The notes: generated from the letters alone by a model not told the origin. Numbered from the stretch's first letter, positions 12,131 to 24,100 are shown. The stretch: 64,000 nucleotides of DNA from Montifringilla adamsi (GCA_017590115.1 JAGGNK010011114.1:2347733-2411732), one strand, 5' to 3'. Numbers and translations are program-made.

Positions 12131-14022
12131 CACTTCACCTTTGTTGAGATGCTCTACAGCAAATTTATGTTATGATGAGGAATTGTTGATGGTGCACTGT
12201 TGCTGTGGTGATTGGTTCCTGTTGTTCTTCAAGTCTCAGCTGTCCAACAGCAAAGGGCTCATCCGAGAGACCAGGCAGGGTGTTCAGGTTTCTGTCTTCT
12301 GTCTCTGCAGCAGTAATCCCAAAAGCCCAAGCATGTCCTTTTGGGTCTCTGAAATCCCCATTTCTGGGATGGTCTGTGCTGAGGATGCAGGGCCTCAGGG
12401 CCAGCCACCATGGGGTGTTTGTGCCACTCGTTCCCAGACAAATGCACTTCAGCTTCTGGGGTCCTCCTGTCACCCCAGAAACAGAAACGGATTCCTCTCC
12501 CACATGCCTTGATGGCATCAGGGTGCACTGAGTGCCAGTGCCCACCAAAGTTGTACCTTTGTGGGTCAGATGTGCCGGGCCATGGCATCCACACAGTCCA
12601 GTAGATCTGATTGTCTCTGATTGTCTCTTTCCTTCACCTGGCTAGCAGCAGGGCTCCTCTAATCCTGGTCAAGGTACATGTTGGTCTCCTCCTGTAAATG
12701 TGTTCCTGAGGTCCCTTCAAGAGAATCAGAAAAATATTATCATTCCTGTACCAACAGGAGTTCTGTCCACAAGAGACCAGAGCACTGTTGACTCTAGATG
12801 AGCTGCTTCTGGTAGATGCTCCTCTTCTCAGTTCACATACCCAGGCTGCAAAGGAGGAGGAGGCTTTTCCATCCCATGCTGCTGAAAGGAAAACCAGAGG
12901 TTACCTGATGGAGTGTATCCTCTCTGCCTGGCTGGGGGACATCTGCTCCTAATGCAGAGAATTGTTGGTTCTGGTGAATGTGGTAAATCCCTTCCTGAAG
13001 CTCCTTTCTCAGTTTCTCTTCCAAGCTCCAGATGCTCTCAGCCAGCTTTGTTTCCAAGGATGAGGGATGGGTGCACAACAGGGCAGTGACAGTGTCCTTG
13101 TAAATTCCCAGCTTGCTGACCAGGGCTCCCACCTTGTCCACTCCTTCCCTCCACTGCACATCTCCAGGTAACAGGAAGATCTCTCTGGTCCAAGGCGTGC
13201 AAATCTCACCCACATCTGCAATGTGCACTGCACATCCTTGGGGCTCTCAGGGAAAAGTGATCTCCTTGTTCCATTGTGCTCCATTTCCCCTGGTGCACCT
13301 GGAGATCTTCTTTACAAAGTACCCATCCCTTACACTCACCAGCAGTCACTGCAGAGGCTGAGAGCTCCCTGGGTCCTCCTGATTCCCTGGGCACTGGCCA
13401 CATCCCAGGACAGCAATCCCATAGTGCTTGTTGCTGTGCTTTTGGTTCCTTTTCCCTCTGAGGCAGGCTGTGCAAACGTGGTGCCTGCTGACTTTCTCCT
13501 TCTCTCCTCCTCCTTGAGAAGATGTTGTGTCACACCAGGTAATGTTGTGCACCCAAGGATGGTGTACACGGTGCAGGCTGTACAGAGAAGACAAAGCAGA
13601 ACTTAACAAGATTATGCCATTTTTGACATCCAGAAAGACCTCAATATTTTTAAAAACTGCTGTGTCAGGTCCGAAAGGCTGGAAGAAACCATTCTCTACT
13701 CTTACCCCCAAGGTCTGGGTGTGATTGTTGAGGAGGACCCAGATGTAGCAGCCCAGACTAGGACAAACAAACAAAACTGAAAGTATATTTCAAATGATGT
13801 TCACTGCCTCAGAGGTTATCATGCAATAGACATAATAAACCAATAAAGTAATTTTCATACCATTCCCTGGCCTCAACAGGAGCATTACAGCAGGCAGGTA
13901 GTTCTCCCTGTGCAGAAAAATATAGAGAGCAAGGTTTAAGACCCATGTAAGCATGTTCAGCATCATGGTGAATAGGTGTTCTTCTGTAATAGAAAACTGT
14001 AATTCTGACTTCTCTCAGGACT
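12131..14022 (-). pseudogene. Degenerate ERV-like internal region
   Basis: This lies on the 3' side, in minus-strand sense, of the LTR and primer-binding site and is therefore the expected position of retroviral leader and coding sequence. Open frames on the minus strand are short (77, 142, 89, 91, 131, 111 and 127 codons) and shift repeatedly, which fits a decayed coding region. I cannot recognise gag, protease, reverse transcriptase, integrase or envelope motifs. The retroviral assignment is by position only. The sequence could also be a non-autonomous element's filler, or host DNA joined after a deletion. The 3' limit is not defined. Confidence 0.4.
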
Positions 14023-14041
14023 GGCTCCACACTGGGTGCCA
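14023..14041 (-). other. Retroviral primer-binding site (tRNA-Lys-like)
   Basis: On the minus strand this reads TGGCACCCAGTGTGGAGCC. It matches 14 of 18 bases of the tRNA-Lys(1,2)-type primer-binding site TGGCGCCCAACGTGGGGC used by many class II (betaretrovirus-like) ERVs. Two of the differences lie at the two CpG positions of the consensus and could be methylation decay. It sits a few bases inside the LTR end, as expected. No alternative explains this combination as well. Confidence 0.7.
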
Positions 14042-14048
14042 AAATATG

Positions 14049-14492
14049 TGCTAGTCTGAAAATAAACCAGTGGGAGATTCCAAGTCAGAACTACAATTTA
14101 ATAGGGAAATTAAAATAAATGCAATAATACCAAAACACTGACAGAGTCAGGATACAACCTGGCACCCTAGGGGTGAGAGTGGTAGCAGCAGTCCTATTAA
14201 ATGGTGGCTGCAGTCCTTCTGGAGTGATGGATGTGGTTCTGTTGAAGCAGTGATCCTGTAGAAGGCTTCTGGTCTTCTTCTGAAGGGTCTGGTCTTCTTC
14301 TGAGGTAGCTCTTGTTCCCTGGGACAAGAGAGAAAAGGCTGTTCTGCTGTTCCAAAACCCCTGAATATATCCAGGCAGGTGCTTGGCTCCTCCCCCTGGG
14401 CGGAGCATCTCACAATGGGATGATGTCATTTATGAGGCATGCAGTGACACTTGCTAGCCCATTAGCTGAGAGATAGCCTCCCAGGGACTGCA
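14049..14492 (-). mobile_element. Retroviral LTR, ERVK-like, minus orientation
   Basis: About 444 bp bounded on the minus strand by TG at 14492 and CA at 14049, directly followed by a Lys-type primer-binding site. In the upstream half the minus strand has a TATA-like GATATATTC (about 14363-14371). Near the 3' end an ATTAAA poly(A)-type signal lies around 14097-14102. The segment GATGATGTCAT near 14418 and the overall text resemble LTRs abundant in songbird genomes, from memory and unconfirmed. A 20-bp tandem duplication (GGTCTTCTTCTG at 14271 and 14291) lies inside it. Its outer edge touches satellite sequence. No full second LTR is present in this window. Confidence 0.75.
14271..14310. repeat. 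20-bp duplication inside the LTR
   Basis: GGTCTTCTTCTG recurs with a 20-base period at 14271 and 14291. It is probably a replication slippage event within the LTR's transcribed part. Confidence 0.8.
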
Positions 14493-14575
14493 GTGACCTC
14501 AAGAAACCTCAAATGACCTCAAGAAACCCCAAATGGCCTCAAGAAACCCCTGTGACCTCAAGCAGCCCTTGGGGT
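14493..14575. repeat. Second block of the GACCTCAA minisatellite
   Basis: Four to five short units of GACCTCAAGAAACCCC and GACCTCAAATG-like sequence, in the same orientation and of the same family as the large array at 11058-11813. It starts exactly where the LTR ends. The simplest reading is that the retroviral element inserted into an existing array. An independent expansion is less likely. Confidence 0.85.
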
Positions 14576-15216
14576 TCTGCACCCTCACTCCTGGGGAGGA
14601 GCAGCCTGCAGCACCCTGGAGCAGCCCATCAGAACCAGGCTGGCAGGGGCAGGGATGCAGGCAGGCTCTCTTACAGATCCCCTTCCTGCCTGGTCCTTCC
14701 ATCCATCTCTTCTTCTCGAGGAGCTGGCTCCTCAGCAGCAGGATGAGAACTCACCTGGATCATGGCAGCCCTTCAGTTTTGCTGCACACAGTCAGCACAG
14801 AGTCTTAAACTGGGTTAAAAAACCCCAAAACAATTACTATTGTTACACAGAGAAAAAGTGTAAAACAACTCAGTGGACACAAGACTGCTCGTTTCTCGTT
14901 CTTCCTGGCCTCTCCCAGCCCTGTACAATGTGTTTGAAGGGAATGGGCAGAGGCAGCTGTGGATGTAACACACACAGTGCTCATTCCCATCCACACACAC
15001 ATTCACCAACAGTGCTTGAACCAAATGCACCTGCTCATCTTTCCCACTCAGCAAAGAAACATCTGAACAATTGTTCCCCCTTTGGCATAAAATTCAAATC
15101 AGACAGAGAAGTTCCCATGTCTACCAGGAAACACTTTTTGGTCCAGCAAAGACTCCAGCGTGATGAGCCTGGGTAAAACAGCAGATCTGACACCCTGAAC
15201 AATCCATTTCTAATGT
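14576..15216. other. Non-coding DNA between two minisatellites
   Basis: GC content is higher than the window average. A 173-codon frame on + (14655-15176) and overlapping minus-strand frames show no recognisable domains. Nothing else was recognised. Confidence 0.5.
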
Positions 15217-15367
15217 TGTACCTTACAGGGCACCCCAAACCCTGTCCCTGTACCTCACAGAGCACACCATACCTGTCCCTGTACCTTACTCCAAACCCTG
15301 TCCCTGTACCTTACAGGGCACACCACAGCCTGTCCTGTACCTCCCACCCCACACCAAACCCTGTCCC
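15217..15367. repeat. TGTACCTTACAGGGCAC minisatellite
   Basis: Five units of about 25-33 bases starting near 15217, 15249, 15280, 15305 and 15336, each beginning TGTACCT and ending around CCCTGTCC. The 245-codon Pro/Ser/Leu-rich frame that starts here is a consequence of this C-rich repeat and the C/T-rich DNA beyond it. Confidence 0.9.
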
Positions 15368-15815
15368 CATCCCGTCAAAATGCCCAGAGCCCCCCACACA
15401 CCCGTGCAGCCCCCGGGCCGCTCTGCCGCACCACCAGCTCTGCACAGCACCACATCCCTCCACCAAAATGGTGCCATTTGTACCAAAAAGTCCCGTGGAT
15501 TGCTGGGGCTGTAGGAGCAACACCTCCCTGCTTTCCCTCTCCTGGAGGCCGGCCATACAAACCACCCGCAGCTGGCCCTCGATTAGCCTGCAGGTTTTGA
15601 GGGCAGAGAGCTTCCCAGTCTCGCTGTTCTTTCCTTGTCACGCCTTGTTCCCGCTGCTGTTTGCCTTAACCCTATTCCTCCAGACTCCCTTGGACAAATC
15701 CTTCCCCAAACCAGCGCCTTACTGCCCGCTCTGGGTGTGGGTTGCCGGGGCGTTTTCTCTCATTGCCCCCTCTCGGTATCCACCGGCTGGGATTTTGAGA
15801 AGGCACAGCCTTCCC
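15368..15815. promoter_or_regulatory. GC-rich, CpG-moderate patch
   Basis: Roughly 60% GC by eye, with about 19 CpG dinucleotides in about 450 bases. That is well above the surrounding DNA but probably below a strict CpG-island ratio. No TATA box, exon or open frame of note. It may be a weak CpG island, a decayed element or simply GC-rich sequence next to repeats. Confidence 0.3.
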
Positions 15816-15911
15816 GAGCTGCCTACCTTCAATAATTCCCCCTTGAACCTACTGTTTTACCCCAAAGTTCAGAAGTTCAGGTTTGTGCAGACCCAATTCT
15901 CTGTTTCAGGA

Positions 15912-16060
15912 GCCAAGCTGTCCGGGCTCTGCAGCAAACCTGCTGCTTGAAGCTAGTAGAGACATCAAGATGCATTTCAATGATGTTAACCCCCATATCT
16001 TCACCCATCAAATAATTTTTATAAACATCAGCTTTCCTTTCACCAGCAAGCCTCTCCTGG
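15912..16060. repeat. Dispersed repeat copy B (unidentified family)
   Basis: This is the same-orientation partner of 10491-10625, with about 80% similarity over about 130 bases. The two copies bracket the block that holds the minisatellites and the ERV remnant, but their divergence argues against being the two LTRs of a young element. Confidence 0.6.
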
Positions 16061-16224
16061 AGTTTATTGTGTAACCACTTGTTAATTTGTGAGCTTGTGA
16101 CAACGTGAGCGGGCTGGAAAGTTAAATGGCAATCAGTCCTTCAACCAAATACATTTATCTGCATGGCATGAGCTTCCTTATCCTTTTGTTTTTATTTATT
16201 ATTTTTGTTTAATGCTTCTCCAGC

Positions 16225-16460
16225 CCCCCAAGTGCAGAGATGAGGCAGAGCGGGAGCGCTCCCGACTGTCCTGCGTGTCTCTGAAGAATACATTAGAGCT
16301 GCCCCGCACAAAGGGGGCACCTCCCGAGAGGTGCAGCCCCTTTAATTAAGCAGCCCCCTTAATTACCCCGCTGCTTTCCCTGCCATTCATCCCCCGGCTG
16401 CGAGCAAGGCAAGGATGCAATGACAGATGGGCGAGCACAAAAGCTGTGAAAAGTCAGCGA
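16225..16460. promoter_or_regulatory. GC-rich candidate enhancer with TTAATTA sites
   Basis: About 235 bases with about 11 CpG dinucleotides inside AT-rich DNA. They include GGGAGCGCTCCC (a near-perfect palindrome) and two homeodomain-type cores close together (TTTAATTAAG and CTTAATTACC near 16340-16363). There is no open frame. Such GC-rich patches with homeodomain sites are often conserved enhancers, but this is inference from composition only. Confidence 0.3.
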
Positions 16461-17781
16461 TGCTCAGAGGTTTTTGCAAGTGTGATAATGACCTGGAGAT
16501 GATCTGATTTTTATGAGGAGAGGCTTGTTCTGCAATTGTCATCACCACAGTCTCACATCAGAAAAGGCTGGCTTTTTTTTATTTGTGCATCTCCTCTGCC
16601 TTTCTTGTGTTATGCCAGTCACTTTTCCCATACTTCTGAACAACACAGAATACAAACACTAATTCTAATTCCCAGTGTGTCCAACAATCAGAGCAGGATG
16701 AGCTGGGAACAAGTTTTAGTCCAGATTTTTCTGCTGACTGTATGAAATTTAATTCCTATTCCTTCTTCTGTAAAACAGGAAAGATTCATCACTGCAGATT
16801 ATTTTTAAATGAATGGTGATGTACAGGTTGGCAGTAGAAATAATATTTGTTTATCATGAAAGTTGAAGTTTGTTTGTACTTTGATGTTTTGCCTTTTATT
16901 GTGAATGCCATGATTTTGTATGCTTAGAAAGCTCTCAAAAAACCCATCCTTTTTTCATGCAAATTTATTTAACACATCTGAGTCAGTGCAGAATATATTT
17001 AGGAAAGCTTTTACTCTTCCAGTTTAATTCTTTTTGGTCTGAAAATAATTTAAGAACTACTATTACCTTGCATTTTGTGTTGATTTTATTTGAAAACAAA
17101 CAAGCTTTAAACAAATATGTAAACTAAATAACCAGCTCAAGTAACTGAGTAAGCCACCAACAACCCTTTTAAAATCTGCTGCCAATTTTAGTTGTTTATT
17201 TAGCAGTTGAGATGAACATGGAGGAAGTATTTGGTGTGAGGAGTTACCTGTGGTGTGACTTAGGTACAGCCTCTACTGCATTTCAGACTGAGTTCCTTTT
17301 CTTTATCCCAGACACATTAGACCAGGGTCCTAAAAATTTTCTTGCTGGGGTCCACATGAATTTTGTGCTGTTTTACTTCCCAGCTTAATACCTCTAATTT
17401 CAATCAAATACTAAAAAATTCATCTGAAGCTGAAGAAATGTCTTGGAAACCATGTTAGGCTTTTATTTTCTTCTATCATCCTGATTTATGGATCCTGAAT
17501 AGAGTTCAGAATATGAAATACTCATATCAATAGAGTAGTAGTGAGAAAAATAAGTAAAAAGGAAAAACAAAACAAAAAAAAAGCATACCTGTGTTCTGAA
17601 GCAAAGATTTGCAGTTTTTGAGTTAAATCAATAAATTACCTTCCCTGAATAATTTAAGCCTTATCTCCCAACATATTACAGTTAGTGTGGATGTTTAATT
17701 TTAAGTAAAGTGAGCACAGCACCCTTGTCTTCCGCTCTAGGAGGGATTTTTCATGGTGCTGTCAGCATTAGAGCAGTGAAG
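16461..17781. other. Unique AT-rich DNA, nothing recognised
   Basis: Stops in all frames, with no recognised repeat. A short A-rich run occurs near 17560-17585. Confidence 0.6.
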
Positions 17782-18110
17782 ATCACAGAATCCCAGAGCG
17801 GGTCAGGTGGGAAGGGACCACAGTGTCTGGCTCATCTGCTCCAGCAGGGCCATCCCAGAGCACATGGCACAGGATTGTGTCCAGAAAGTTCTGGAATATC
17901 TCCAGAGAAGGAGAATTTTCACCTCTCTGGGCAACCTCTCCCAGCGCTTGGTCCCTGCACAGCAAAATCCTTCCTCATAGTCAGGTGGAACCTCCTGAGC
18001 ATCAGTTTCTGCCTTTTCTTCTTGTCCTTGCTCGGCTCCTGACATCCTCCTGACACCCTCCCTTCTGATCCTGGTGGACATTGAAGTCCCCTTCTCAGTC
18101 ACCTTGATGT
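17782..18110 (-). mobile_element. CR1 LINE, 3' end fragment
   Basis: Reading the minus strand gives the familiar CR1 3' tail. On + it begins TCACAGAATCCCAGAG, the complement of the CR1 terminal ATTCTGTGA-type end, and continues through GGGAAGGGACCACAG, GAGCACATGGCACAGGATTG, GGAATATCTCCAG and CTCTCTGGGCAACCTCT, all CR1 3'-region words. It is 5'-truncated at about 330 bp, as is usual for this LINE, and the reverse transcriptase is missing. Open frames inside it are relics. The element supports an avian or other sauropsid host. Confidence 0.93.
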
Positions 18111-21100
18111 CCTGAGCTCTGAGCAGAACTTTCAGTCCTAAGTCCTAACTTGCATCACTCCACCAGGATGTATGTTCTATACATCAGGGAATAATCCAAC
18201 ACACTGCATGTAAAAGTACACGGTCTTGGCCACTTTCACTGGCCTTAGGGTTATGCTGTCATTTCATACAGAAGGTTGGAAATGGTATTTAGCAGTCAGA
18301 GCTTCCAAAAATCATTAAAATTTAATTTGCTTTTGGGGAGGGAGGCGTAAAGCACAGGAGATTATGTTCAGTTTATGAGCCCTGACCTTTCCTGCTTAGC
18401 CATTTCTCCAGTTTAATTTTGGTTCATGAAGTGCATATTTCATATGGCTCTGGTTATTATTACCTACTTCTTATTTTATTATTACTTGAATGTATATGGG
18501 AGGCTATCATTTCCTTTATTGCTGTGGGAGACAGCATCCTGCATCAGGCAGGAAGTGCATGGGGGAAACAGTTAAATGTTCTCCGTGCTGAGACTGCAGC
18601 CAGCTTCAGGAGAGGGAGCTGAACAGATGCTCTGCACCTCCAGACGTGTTCCTGCCATCAGTGCTGAGAGGACATCAAGGTTTTTAATAGCAAAATGTCT
18701 GGGCTCCCTCAAGCCCTGCTGATTTCCCAACCATCTGAGCGGATGTTCAGACCAGTCACTTAAAGACTCCATTGCAGCTGAGTGATGTTTCCCTGTTTCC
18801 CAGTGCTTTTGTAGCTGCTCAGTAATGATCATCATGGGTCACTGTTTATTATCCCAGCTTCACAGCAATGTTGTTTTTCACAGCCCCCCACACGACTGTT
18901 TTCATTCCATTCTCTCTTTCCTTTATGGCTTTGAACTCTTCTTAATCCAGGACAGAGAAAAAGTGACTAACAATCAAAAAATGCAATGTCCTTGGCCAAA
19001 ACAGTGTGCCTGGCTAGTAGTCAGATCCCTAAAACTGAGTGGAAAGATGTGGGCCTCTCTCTTAATTCCAATTCTCTCATCCAATTTCTTCCAAACTCTC
19101 TCCCCCAGCTGCCCCTAAGCAGAAGTGAGCAAGCAGATAAAAATAAGCCACCTGATTAAAGGAAGTTAATCTCTGAAGTCCTTGTACCTGCACCCATGGT
19201 CAAATCTCCCAAGATAAAAAGAGCCAGAGAGGGCTCAAAACTAATGAGCAGGTCTAAAGCTGGAAGAAGCCTGAGTAAATATATCGTGGTGTTGAATAAA
19301 ATGTAGGTAGTGCCACGACTGCACTGTTCATTCTGCAGAGTGTGTGTATGTGTGGGAAGGTCTCCTTTAAGTAGAAAAGTAGAAAGGAAGAGTACCAGAG
19401 CCAACGGTGCTTGCAAAAAAAAATCTGTTCTTTAGCCAACAGCCTTCCATCTCTCCATTTAGCATTTCCCAGCAAATTAATGAAGGAGGGAAAGGTGAAA
19501 GGAACTCAGTAAATAAGTCTGAAATCAACTCTCATGGAGCAGCAGGCAGGTGATTAAAGGCCTCCTTTCATCAATATTTGATTTACACCAGGGGTTCTTC
19601 ATTTTAAGTAATTTCTCCCTGTGTCTTGACAGGTGGGTTGGCTGCACAGCAGCCATCAGCACACAACCCTTCAGTGCTGGAATTGTGATTGGCAAACTGC
19701 ATCCCTGCACGCGGGTTTGTGCTGGGTTTGACCACCTGCACTCACAACAGAGCACACAAAGCCCTTCAAAGCAGCAGCACCTATGGAGGTGCAGATATTT
19801 GGAGTTACAACAGCACAAACTGCACCAAAATTCCTTGGAAAACACTCTTCTGTGTAACTGCTGTTATGATGTTCTAAGATCAGCCAAAACCCGTCTTAAG
19901 TAAATGTCTATGTTCCTGAGCTAGCCAGGGATGGTGAGAGTACAGAGCTTAGCTTGGTTGAAAGGATTTTAATCAGGAATAAGCACAACAGACAAATAGT
20001 CGCTGCCCTGTGAGCTCTGCAGCCTCTTGGATCCAAATTTCTTTTTCTTAAAATCTCCCTGTGTCAAACGTGTGAGGAATTCATTCTCCCTCAGAAAAAT
20101 AATGAAGTGTAAAATTGGGGTGGTTTATATTGACAAGCAAGTGTCTGAATTGGGAGCTGACAGTGGAATATTTGTAAGGAGCTATAAGTCTTTGCTTTTC
20201 TAATCTAGTTTAGTAAATTCCTTGTCACATCATACCAATGTTTGTGGGCATTTTATTGACATCTAGCTGCTGTGCAGGGCTTGTGATGATGAAGCTTGAA
20301 GTAGCAGTGCCTTATTAACAGGAGCTCTTTTGGAGAAACTCAGAAATTGGGGAGCCACTGATCACCATTTTTTTGTGAGAACATTACAGGTGAACCCTAA
20401 GGAGGATTTTTCCCCAGTGCTTTTGGCTGAGGCTCTCTTGGAGTAGGAGGAGAGCATGAACTTGTTTGATTCACTCAGTGCTGTTTGGTTTGAGCTGAGA
20501 GACTCCGTGAGGGGCACGGGACAGAGAACAAAGCATTCCTCTTCCCATGACACTGAGAATGTGCTGCTTCCCTCTGCAGCCAAGTTCAACTTCAGCACAG
20601 ATGTCCTCTGTAAATACAACTAAGTGTCCTTCTGCCTCTTACTCCCTGAGTATCTATGTCAACTGTGCTCACCAGTTCTGATGTAGAAATCTCTTTGTTT
20701 AAGCAAGCAGTGGGAATAAATGTCTAGGAAGTCAGGGGAGTCCCCATCAGTGAAATTCTGCAGATAAGTTCAAACAAACTTCTGTGAGGAATGGCACAGC
20801 TCAGTCTGATTTTGCAGATTTCTCTGATTTCAGGGAAAGGATTCTTTCCACGATGCAACTGAACAAGCAGCCATTGTCAAAACTTGTGATTGCTATAACT
20901 TTCAGGGGGTAAACCACCCAGATATTTGGGATTTAAAATTGCCCTTAGCTCTATTAACTGCAGTAGCATTGACAAAGCCATGCAATACTTCTAAAAGCAA
21001 GCAAACAAGCAAAACCTGGAAATTGTCTTCATTTAAGCTGAATTTTTAACATAGCTTTTCAAAGTTGTTCTCATCCTCCACTGCCAGTGTGCTGTGCAGC

Positions 21101-24100
21101 CTCAGAGACTGGGTCAATGAAGTGTGTGCGTCTTCAAAAGGGATCAATTGCAATCCCCTGAAGACTGGGCTGCATTACCATCACAGAAGATCACTAATCA
21201 GCAGCAACTTGCTATCCTGCATTGGACATGTGTAACTTCTCTCCCTGTATTAGCCCCTCTTTCAAAAATCCCACCAATCTCCAGCTACCAATGGGGAGGA
21301 TGGAATCAGATTATGTTTTTACCCTGCTGAACCTGGGTGAAGTGTGATTGAGACACTGGGGGATGCTGGAGTCTGAAATAAGCAGGAATTTTTCTCTTTT
21401 TTTTTTTTCTCATTTTGCAAGGGAAATAGAAGCCATGAGAAGTAAACTAGCATTTATTAGATGCAGAAATTTGAGTGATAAATTTATCCACATTCTGGGT
21501 GTTCTTCATATTAACATTAGGCAACGTTTTCAGGCAGCTGGCAACTATAACTACTATGAACTTATTTGACTTTTAGTTTAATTATTAGATGCCCACTTGC
21601 AGGGACATTTTGCTACCTGCCTGCTAAATATATTTACATTCAGCCATTTCTTTTTGAAACAAGACGAGAGAAAAATGGGAGGAGTACAAAACACATCGAC
21701 CTTTCAAGATGGCTGGGATTAAAATACAAACTTTATTAATCAGATGATTTGTTGCAGTCACCACAGGGAGAACTGCACTTCCAGCTCACCCTGGCATCCT
21801 CTGGAATAAATAATCCCCAGAATCCATCACCCCTCAGCTGACTCACACTGTTCCCACCACACACAGGCTGGGCTTCCCTTTGATTTATCACTGCTGCCTT
21901 AGCAGCCCTGGGCTCATTGTCTCTAGCCCTAGAGACAATATTCATGATAACTAACTGCTAAATTACCTCCACCAAGTAAAACATGGATGTAGAAGGGAAC
22001 CACAAAGAAACAGATACAATTCCAACCAAGGAATGGTCTGTATCCATGCCAGCTTCCTTTCCCCTTTGGTTTGCCAATTCTTTTTAATTTGTCCCTGTCT
22101 CTTGTCCCTGTGGTTTGCCTTCTTGGTCAGGCTGCAAAAACTGCTGCCTGGGTTCACCTGGAGAGCTCATGAGGTTTAACCCACTCCTTTCCCATAGCCT
22201 CACCTCCCCACCATCTCTGAGACAGCTTTTAATTAACCTAGGGAGCCTTTCCATCCCTCTGAAAAAACAGGGAAACCCTGGAAGCACGTTCCCCTGACGG
22301 CAGCATGGAAACAGGATCCCCTGCACTAGCAGACCACATATTCATAAAATAGTTACACAGCAATGCTGCACTGAACCCTAGATCAATAATGCTTCTCTTA
22401 GCAGACTCCTTGATCAAAAGAATAAATGGTTGCAGATACAGCACTGATTCAAAATTCCATTTTCATCTATGGACTTGGATACGTGTATTGTATTCTACAG
22501 TGGATAAATGCAGCGTTGAACTGCTGGGACCAGCAGAAATATTGTTTGCCTGTCATGATGATGACACCAGCAGATATTAAGTGGTTAGCAGTATGCAAAG
22601 TCCATAAGTACTAATCTGTCATCTTGCAGCAAATATGGCCTCAATACCCTATGTAAATATTGTATCATAATAATTTCCTCAGTTTTCCCAGGTGGATGAG
22701 TGATTTTAATACCACTTGTTCTAAAAGTTAGGGAATTTGCTAATAAAAAGTCATCTTTATGAATTTATTCATAAGTCAGATATGGCACAGAAATTTAAGT
22801 TCTGTAAGAAAAAAGTGTTTCTAGAAAAAGGTAATAATTAATAAAAGAAATCCACAGTTATATAATTTTCTTAGTGAGGAAGCTGTGTTTGAAAGTCAAA
22901 AGCTTGCTTCTGCAAGTTGGAAATTGATGTCAAATCTCTTCCTACCTCCATTGCCCTTAGGCTGTGGAAAGTCTTATCCTGCTTAAAGTAGATGATTTTG
23001 GGAAAAGGTTTGACCAGCTTCCTTAAGACCCAGTTGATCTTGTGGGCTGAAGTTTATGAGTTAAAGAATGGATGTAGTGATCTCTTTTGGACAAAGACAA
23101 GGTGTTCTGTCTTGGGTAGAGCGTATTCTTTTTTTTTAATTTTTAATTTTAAGTATAGAATCTTTTTCAAAACTCAGGCTGTAAGATAACTTTGTTAAAG
23201 TAAAGGTTCTGGGTTTTTTTTCATCCTGCCCTAGTAGCCACTGTTCATTGCACAGAGAACTTTCTGCAGTGCACAGCTGGGAACCGTGTCCTGTTTCTTG
23301 ATCCTGCCCCACTTTGCTCTGTCTCGTTGAAATGAGGGGTTTGTATTTTGTTACTACGTATGGAAGACAAGAATTCAAATCGATTTTCAGTTAGAATGGG
23401 AACAGGGAAGCTGTAAATCTATTAGTGTCCGCCAATTAATTCTCACAAACATGTTCCAACGTCCCGCACAGCACGGGCACACAGCTGTTGTTTTCAGGGT
23501 GGCTAAAAACCGAGGCTGTGCTGTACCTGCCGTGGGCAGAGCAGGTTTGGTGTGCAGTGTCTGCACAAATGGAAGGCCCAAAGCAACCATAAAACAGCTT
23601 TAAAGCTCGGTAACATCTGAACACTGTTTCCTGCCTCTAGTTCTCATTTTTATATTTGGCATGAGCTGCCATGACCTCTGCTGCTGTCCTTTAACGGGAT
23701 AACTTTACAGCACTGGGGCTGGTTTGGCCTCAGATGTCTCAAACTTCTACTGAATTCCACTTGCACCATATGTGCCTGTAATTGTGCGTGTTGATTTAGT
23801 GCTGTGGGCTCTAATCCCACTCTCTCCACCTCCCCATCCCAAAAGAGCTCACGGAGTTCACTCGCACTACTTAATTAAAGACTTTATTACACATAGCTGG
23901 CTGTAACCAGGGTTGTTAGAGCCTCTCTCCCTTCCCCCTCACCCTGATTTTTCTAGCAGTAAATGTCCAGAAGTTTCTGTTGCAAGGGCCTAGAATAATT
24001 AATCCTAGCTTGAGCATTCCAGACTGAAGAAATGTATATCTTAAAATCAGATATGTAGCTTTAGAGACATGTAGACTTATCCTAGTAGCAAGTCACTTGG

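Noticed and set aside
14655..15176. 173-codon open frame on +
   Set aside because: No recognisable protein family. It lies between two minisatellites and is matched by open frames on the opposite strand.
15213..15950. 245-codon open frame on + (longest in the window)
   Set aside because: Pro/Ser/Leu-rich reading of a C-rich minisatellite and adjoining C/T-rich DNA. No domain, splice context or codon pattern supports a gene.
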